In this document: positions 38,701-47,700 of the stretch, piece by piece
Numbering within the stretch: position 1 is the first letter of the stretch
Layout of the letters: every line of letters starts with the position of its first letter
NCBI GenBank assembly: GCA_947561395.2
Contig: OX387193.1
Span: 28,514,276 to 28,578,275, forward strand
Length of the DNA: 64,000 nt
Source: Buxus sempervirens
Taxonomy: Eukaryota; Streptophyta; Magnoliopsida; Buxales; Buxaceae
Reading direction: 5' to 3'
The notes under the pieces: generated by a model
Told to the model about the DNA's origin: nothing
The model's input: only the letters and a program-made list of their open reading frames with translations
Databases searched by the model: none
Translations under genes and position numbers: made by a program

Positions 38701-41700
38701 TGAAATTGTGGGATAGAGTGATTGAATATAGATTAAGGGTAATAACTAGAATGACAGATGACCAATTTAGATTTACGCTCGGAAATCCAATATCGAAGCT
38801 ATATTTTATTATTTTTACTTCAACAATTAATAGAAAAGCCTAGAAAAACAAAAACAAAAACAAAAAAAAGACTTGCATATGGTATTTATTGACTTCAAAA
38901 AAGCATATGACAGCGTCCCAAGAAAATTAATTTTGTGGACTTTATATAAAAAAGGTGTACCAACGAAATATATTGATGTAACAAAGGATATATATATATA
39001 TATATATGAGGAAACATTAACTAAGTGAAAATTGTTGATGGTGAGACGACTGAATTTCCAGTTAATATCGGTTTGCATCAAGGATCAACTATTAGCCCTT
39101 ATCTTTTCGCTTAAGTTATGGATGATTTAAGGAGTCATATTCAAGATAAGGTAACTTAGTATATGTTATCAGCAGATGATATAGTCTTGATGGGCAATAC
39201 TAGAAAATAGGTAAATATTTAACTAGAATTGTGGAGAGATATCTTAGGATCAAAGAGTTTTAAAATAAGCTGTGTGAAGACTGAATATATGAAATTCCCT
39301 TTAGTGACAAATAACTATATAACTAATGAAACTATTAGAATTAATAATTAGGATATCCCTTTAAGGAAAGTTTAAATATCTTGGATTTGTGAGACAAAAT
39401 GATGGAAAAATTGGTGAAGATGTAGCACATAGGGTTAGAGCTAGTTGGCTTAAGAGAGGAGTGCTTCTAAGGTATTTGGCGATAAGCATGTTCCAATTAA
39501 ATTAAAGAGTAAGTTTTATAAGACAACAATCAGACCAACTATGTTGTATGGTACAGAATGTTGGGCAATAATGATTCTACACATTCAAAAAATGAGTGTT
39601 ACCAAAACAAGGATGCAAAGATAGACTCATAGCAAAACTAAGAAAGACAAAATAAGAAATCAAGACATTTGAAATAGGTTAGGTATAGCATGCATCAGAG
39701 ATAAAATGGAAAAGAGTAGGTTCAGGTGGTCTAGACATGTAAAGCGAAGACCTAGTGATCCACCTGTAACTATGTGTAAGAGGATGCACATTGAAGGGCC
39801 TAAGAGATTAAGAGAAAGACCTAAGAAAACATATATGGAGTCAATAAACAAAAACGTAAATTAATGGAAGATAAGGTTTTTGATAGAGCGAGATGGAGAG
39901 ATAAAATTCATGTTGCCGACCCCACTCCGGTGGGGACTGGCTTTTGATTATAATGATGATGATGCCACTAGTGAAATTTCACCGACATTTTTCGGACTTG
40001 CCAGAACATTCTCCCAAAGAGATATTTTGAGGAAAAAATAAGAAAAAAGCAATAAAATGATAAAGTATTCTAGAATTATACTATCTCTAGGTTTAAATGA
40101 GACATAAATACCCCTAAAAATCAAAATATTTTTGCCGAAATGTCGCGACATTTCACCAACTTGTCTGAAAATTTGCCAAAAGATATATTTTGAGGAAAAA
40201 AAAAAAGAAAAAAATCAGTAAAATAATAAAGTATTCTAGAATTATGCTCTTTTTAGGATTAAATGAGACTAAAATACCCATAAAAATCTAAGAATTTGGT
40301 CAAGAATATATGTAAATGGACCATTTGCATTTTTAAAGGAAGTGTAACGAAGAAACAATGGCATAGTTTCCACCCAGGCAACAAGATAAAATGGGTAACC
40401 AAGGATTCTGGTTCTTTAGTAATTTATTTGATCAAGAACAAAAAATATAAAGCAACTAATAAACTGTGACCTTCATCTGAGTGTTACTTCCCTTGAAACA
40501 AGAAGATTGCACAGAGAACGAGCAGAGCAACTAAACTTCAAATTTTGTAAATTGATTGAATTGTATAACAAACAATTTACATAAATTATTGTCTCATTCA
40601 ATGTGCTAGCTAATAGGAAGAATAGTAAACTGATCTAATCCCAAGTGAAATGAACCACAGGATAAGTGCAGAAAACTAGGAATGAGGCATCTAATGAGGG
40701 GAAAAATAACAGCCACAATTGATCAGCACGCTAGAGCATGGCCAAGGCTGACAGCAGCAGGCTAGAAGCCAAGTAGCAGATAAGCAGCAGCTGGAGACTG
40801 CCACTAGAGGTAAATAGTAAACAGCATTGTGCTGGATAGGATTGATTTTGCAAGATGTCAAGAGAGAGCTCACTAACTCAACTTCATCTTGTATAAGCAT
40901 TAGCAAACATTTTGCTAACTGTTGCCACTTGCCACCGCAAATTCTACCATCCAGGCATAGAATTCCAAGTATTAACTCCCTTTTTGCCATGATTTTCCAA
41001 GCTTTTTGGGACAACTATCCCTCCTTTCCATGCATCTCACTGACCACAAGGTTTTGTTGGGATTCTTTAAGGTTGCGATAATATTAATCTATGAATGTAA
41101 AAGAACAATCAAAGAGAAAAGCTTTACACAGATTTACTTAAAAGAAGAATCAAAGAGGAAAGCCCTGCTACACTCCACCCACGGCCCCTCAGGCCCTCGC
41201 CCCTTGGACCCAGAATGTGAGTCACTACTTCCAATAGTTTCGAATATTGATATCATTAGATTTTATCACCAATATGGGAAAGGAGATATATCACTTGACA
41301 TATCAAGGGAAATACACAAGATTACACTAATGAATCTATATTGCCTCCCAGGGAAACGTTATACATCGCTAGATATATCAAGGAATATATCGATATTTAG
41401 ATCCATGACCGACCCTGCTGTGTGTATTTTCTATAGAAGCCACATATACTTCCCCTTTTTACTCTGTGCTTGTGGATTCAGACGACCAACATAGATATTT
41501 GAATTTAACCAACTCAGAGGATTCTTGTGCCTTAACTAGATTGGAAATATGGCAATTATCAGTATAAACATCCCTTTTTTTTGGTCAGCACTCTGTGCCA
41601 AATCCATCTTATTACTGCCACATGATCCACTCATTTTATGGGATTGGGTGGGAAATCCCTGGTACAAACATTTGAACATTTAGCACTGCTATTACAGCCA

Positions 41701-44700
41701 ATCGAATAGGAGAACTTATTAAATATGTCTAGGAACGAGTACTCTTATTCGCTTCAAACCTTCAAAAAACGCTTGGAACTTGTGGTTGTACTCCTAGCTT
41801 GATTACCACCATCAACCACGGATGTGGTATCAGGTGTGAACAGCCAAGTCAAATCCTCTTGATCTCAATGCCTGTACCACCACTTTGGGTAGAGAGAAGT
41901 CACATACACCTATGTAGAGATATTTGATAAGCAGCATGTCACCCAGTACTGGACCACTGGATACCCCAACAAAACATCCAGTGATCAATAAAATTTTTTC
42001 CAGGATTTCTATGCATTCCTCTCCAATGATTTGGGTCAAGTCTCCATTTTACTCCCTTATCCTATTTTTTGCCACTAAGCCATTGAATCAATTACTTGTG
42101 CACGTCTACTTGGGCACTTAGGTATGTTGTATAAGCAGATAATGATCACTTTTCTACAAAATGGCAGCTGCTTTATTTATATCTGCTCTTTAGTTTTTAA
42201 TCTCTTTCTTTCAAAAATTTCCGGATATATAATTTATATAAATTTCCTATATAGTATAAATTAGTCACCTAACTGTCACCTCACCAACAAAATTTCAGTT
42301 TCTTGGATATCAATTGGGCACTTTCACAGTGCTGCATTTTCATTTGGTGCAATTTTTTGCAGCAACCATTCATCATTCTGCTCCTTGCAATGAATATATA
42401 ACCTATTCTCAATTGGCATTTTGCAGTTTGATGGCAAACAAATGTTATTATGATGCTAGATGGGATGGCAAAGAAAATTTTATTATGATACAATATGGGA
42501 TGGCAGTGCTGGGAAAGAGATACAGACGTGAGTAACATGAGTACTAATTTTAATATGCTGTCAAAAATTCTTCCAGAACAACCTTGTTCCTTGAGATGGA
42601 AAAGAGGTGCCAAGGACATCCTTCGAAAAAGGATCCACAAATTTCAGGAGTTCCATTGTTTTAATCATTCATGGATAGCCCTGATATCCGTAAAGAGAAC
42701 ATTTTATCATGTTATAGACAACCAGCTTTCTTGTAATAGGATTCAAGAACTGTAAGCTAAACAGTTTATAGCCATGACAACAGGACAGTAAAACCATTAT
42801 GTGTGGGAAGACTGATAAATCACAGCTTGACAAGACATGCACGACCTGGAGAACCTCCACTGAATACAAGTAGTAATCAGATTCTGGAAGTAGGAAACTT
42901 TAGATGAGAGCAATCTTTCTCACTAATTAGAAACAATAGGGAACACCGTCAGCAGAGGCTTTAAAAACAACAAAGACAGAGCATAGAAAACACTTACTCA
43001 TATCGTGGTCCATCCATATTCATTACAAGTTCAAATATTTCTTCACAAGTAGCATCCACTGCACCTACAGCCTTCATTGCTCTACTACAGCTCCTAGGCT
43101 GCAAGTGACATTATTCCATACAGGTGACAGGCATAACATTAAAAGCATATACTTCAAATAATAGATTGTAGAAGCTTGGTATATATTAACTGGTTAATCA
43201 CATACAAGGTAATCAACTTCAAGAAGCTCTTCAAAAATGCGGAGTCCTGTAAATGTTTAGGATCAATACATGGTCAAATATTGATCAAATTAGCTACAGT
43301 ACACTGAAGGTCTTTTTTTACTTGGTTAACATTAGGTTATATTATCTTGATAATAGTGTCTTTTTAGATGGACATTTTAATATTGAAGGCCTTGATGAAT
43401 AAGAACTTGCCATTCTGGCATTGGACAAGACGCCAATGCTTTCTGGAAAAGACTTGATCACTGCTATTCTGAGTCGATAAATCAGACTCAAACTCCCGGG
43501 TCCAGTCAAGTACAGTATCCGGTGGACCTGCAAGTTGGATAAGTTTCAGCCATATTTTGCAAGGATTTGCAGAAACTCATGCAGCATATAAAATTCAGTA
43601 AGAGAAGATAAATCTTAAATTACCATTTCCTATGGTTGTTCTTCGTAGTAACCTTGGATGAGAATCATCTTCATCCTCCTGTGCACTACACCTACAAAAA
43701 ATTGTAAGAAGACAGATTAAGTTGTAATTCTAAGCACATTGAGTAAAAACAATCATAAGCTCCATATTTTCAGGGCCTTCCAGGGGACATTGCAGGAGGA
43801 ACAGCATAAGGGAAAAAAAAAAGATGGGGGTGGGAGGAGAATTAAGCCAAACAAGGTGCACCCCGGTGCTCGCTGGAGTTAAAGAGTCCATGACATAAGG
43901 GAGCAAGAACATCATAACAAAGGAAAACAGATCAAACCAAGCATTCCAACGTTTTTAGTAATGTCTAAAAAAAAAAGAAAAGAAAGTGAGAGCATGTGAA
44001 GGCAGTATAAAAAGAATCAGGAAAACAGGGATAGGATTCAATTTTTTTTGCCTATAATTGGGAGAAATTAATATTAAGTACATTTCAGTTTTCGGTCCTG
44101 GAAACTAAATTATCAATATGTTCAAGTTAAATGTAATTAACATTTCAGTCTGAATAAAAGTTGAGGGAATATTACTTACTGACTTTCATGGTCAGACGAA
44201 GAAGCAGTCCTTCCATTGCCCATTCCAGATTTATTTTCAAATGAATTGTATTTGAAACCATTAGCAATTTGTGTTTCATGATGCTGCAACCAACATACAT
44301 GCAGTCAGCATTTTGGGAAAAAAATGCTTGCAATTAATAAAATTGAAAAAAATAATAATAATAAGTGGAACTTTGAGAGAGAAATTAATAAATGAACGTT
44401 TAATGACCATTTACAAAACAATTTAGATGCCAGCATTTCAATGGCAAAACAGCATCTGGAATATAAATTGGATACACCTAACATAGCAAGATATACGGTT
44501 GTGGAATTACTTTAAGTTATTAATTTCCATCAAAGATCACAGTGGAGAATAAACTAAAAGATGGGCAATCCAGCTTGGTAGATCTAAATCCTGAACGGCA
44601 AGTAACTCCTTACCATCACATCTTGTCAATGCTTTTAACAAGAAAACATGGCCAAGTTAAGTCATAGATGAGAGATCTTCAGAGTTGGAAATGGAAATCA

Positions 44701-47700
44701 TATTTGATCCCGGGAAGTGCATGCTCTGGAGCAGCAAAGTTTCATGATAAATGTGTTCATCTATACAAATTGCTGTCCATGATCTCTCAGTGAAATACAT
44801 ATTTCTGTGCTCAAATTGATCTAATGTGGAATCTCCACACCTCCAAACAGAAGTGAATGCACATCAGGTTCTTTGTTTAACGCTTTTTAAACTTGGAAAA
44901 CACCCTAAAAGTAAAACGAAATAGCAAGCTGTTTTAAAGAGCAGAACAAAGTCACGAACCAGCAGGTTCTAATCAGCAAAAATAAACGTTACGAACAATC
45001 ACAGTCTAAATTTTCATTGGACAATTCCCAATTTTTATTATGAAAAGAATTTTATAATCTCTCTCCTTGAACTTGCATCAACACTGAACTCCAATAGAGA
45101 AGTTTTTCAATATATCCTCATCAAGAAATCTCCAAAGTAGAGAGAGAAGAAGGGCACAGGGAGATGGTATCATCACACCTTTCTGATTGGAGAAAGAGAA
45201 GAGGTATAATTTCACTCCCCACATTACATGGTTGTTATCACCACACCTGGTTGAACAAAATTGATCTAACTGTCAAGACCTTTTTCAGTACTAGTTTACA
45301 TACAAAATCCTCAACTCCAGGAGGAACCTCTTTCTTGCATTCAGTAAGGCTTCAAACTCTTCACAGATTCATAAAATGAATACCCAGAAAAGTGAATCCT
45401 TTGACCTACAGATAATTCATCTTTAATCCTGAGGTATTGCAGCGGAAGTTGAGTCTGGAATCAGAGGGAAGGTTCAGTTTAATTTGCTTCTTTTCAGGTA
45501 AAAAGATCTCTCTTTATTTTTCCATGTGAGAGTCCTGTAACTCCACGAGTCAAACCATTTTTTTATGGACAGCAGCAATGAGTAAGATTTTGACAATAAA
45601 CCACTTGAATCATCAAATTATTACATCAGTAAACGTTATTTTGAGTAAATGATGAGAGCACCAGCTATATTTAATTTCCTGACCCTTTCTTGAATATCAC
45701 TGGCCTGGTAACTATCTCTGCTTGATAATAAGTTATGTAGAAGGAAGTAAAGGATCTAATCACCTCTTGGTGTTGTTTTGCTTTAAACAAGAGATGTTCC
45801 ACTGCAAGGTGAATTTAATCAAGATATGAATTATGTTCTCAAAAAGGTCACATGATGATTTGGCTGATCTCACTCAATCCAAAAGAAATTGAGAGGGCTG
45901 CATGAAAGCATCTTCATGTTGAAATAGGAGGATTTTGGCTTACCCCCAATGCTTTTCAGTATCCGGACCAGAGGTTGGACCGGTCACAGCCGATCCCGGT
46001 ACAAACCGGACCGGATGGGCCAGACCGGCCATCCAAAACATTTAAAAAAACTGTAATGTAAATGTATTTGTAGATTTGCAACGAATCGTTGCAAATGAAT
46101 GAAGCCCCTCAGTCCCTTCCTCCCCCTCTAAAAACCTTGGAATGAGTCTCTCTCTCGTGCTCATTGTCACTGAAGACTACCAAGATTAGCACAACCTCGA
46201 CATGCAATTTGAACCAGCAACAGTCCGACGACTCCGATGACATCTTCGAGCCCCTGCCGCTGCCAAAATGAGTTCGCGTCAAACGCTTGAGAATAACAAA
46301 GTCAACGAACTACGGAGGCATCGGAGGGAGGACTCTCTCTCTCTCTCACACACACAAGACGTCCCTGCCACTACCAAAACGAGTTCCCATCGGATGCCTG
46401 AGAATAACGAAGGTGTCAAAGGGAGGACTCCTCAGTCCTCTCTCTCCCTCTTTCTTTCCTTTTTTTTTAACTTTAATCAACCGACTCTTGCAGGCTAATT
46501 TAATTTAAGCCCGCAAGAGTCAAGTCACTTTGCAAACTGCCTACAAAATGACCTGACTCTTGCAGGCTTAGCATGCAAGACATCATGATTGCTTTAAGCA
46601 AAGAGTCAAATTACTTTTCTTTTATTTTAAATGCAAAGTTGATCTCGGGCGGTCCAACTCAAGATCGCTCAAGTTTAAATGGTCCGGAACTGGGATGGTC
46701 CCAAACTAGAATACTAGACTGAGACCATCCAATCCCGGTACTGGCCGGTCCGGTAAACCATGTTACCCCCCACCCCCAAGGTTCGCTGTTTCATTGCCAC
46801 TTGGCATTTAGCCAAGCAACGGAAAAGAGATTTCGGTAGCACACTGTCAAAACAGAGAAAAAACACGTTTTGGTGAAATTTACCAAAAAGTGGCGTATTG
46901 TCAACGAAACGCAATGACGTCCCAACAAAAAGTTGGCGAAATGCAGTGAAATAGCCCAAAAAAAAAGGTGATTTTGACTTTAAGAACTCAAACAATGCGA
47001 AATTTAGCCCAATTTAGGCAAAACTTTGTATAAAGAACTCTCTTCCTCCCTATTTAGACGAAAATTTTAAACATTTATTACTTAAAATAACCCATTTCCT
47101 TGAGATAAATAAGTAATTTTACACAATAAATGTAAAAAAATTTTGTCCAAATAGGAGAAGAATAAAGTCCTTCGTATGAAATTTTAATCCAAGTTGGGTT
47201 AAATTCACATGATTTGAGCATTTTAAGTCGAAATCACTCATTTTTTGTTGTTTCCCAGCATTTCACCAGCTTTTCGACGGTATGCAGGAGAAAACGAGAA
47301 ATTTTCGCTTTTTCCCCTATTTCATGCCACTAGGGGGGTGGAATGCGAGATACAATGGTCTCTCCACATGAGCAGCATAAAATACAAATGTGTGGGGATA
47401 ACATCATAAATGACCGTCTCTTTTGCATCATATTTGCAATGTTATTCATATTCAACAAGGAAATCCACAAGAAAACTTTGATCCTCATAGGCATTGTGGT
47501 TCCCACAGAGGTTTGAAATAGGAAGGAGCTGGAGGATTATATGAATTGGGGCAAAGAAATGATACAAAAGATTTGCAAGTAAAAGGCCAGATGGGTCAGG
47601 TAACCAAACCCACTTATCAAAACTTTAAGGATAAATGACTACACTATCGACATGAAGGAAAAGGACAGCTAACTGATCCATCTCAATTGATCTGAAGTTG

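Larger units (their letters stand above)
27911..39963 (+). mobile_element. RTE-clade LINE, copy 2, split by a Copia element
   Basis: The left piece, 27911-27938, reads GTCAAGAAGTTGTAAACATT and matches RTE copy 1 at 5031-5056. The element resumes at 37212 with ATTAATGCCTACGCACCTCA. Right-piece motifs: DLNGYVGDENDGYNRIHGGR (37330) from the endonuclease, KALGPNGIPIEVWKF (38480), VFIDFKKAYDSVPRKLILW (38880), GLHQGSTISPYLFA (39070), the ADDIVLM segment (39175), then SRWFRHVKRRPSDPPV (39715) and a short ATG-repeat tail at 39948-39963. Many stops. The 5' part is missing. Confidence 0.88.

Noticed and set aside
40691-41494. Open frames of 107 and 162 codons on opposite strands
   Set aside because: No recognisable motifs, mutually overlapping, and within an EDR2 intron. 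They could be part of an unknown repeat, but nothing supports a gene.
46268-46508. Overlapping serine-rich open frames
   Set aside because: They arise from CT-rich and CA-rich simple sequence inside the element at 45965-46760; no family match.
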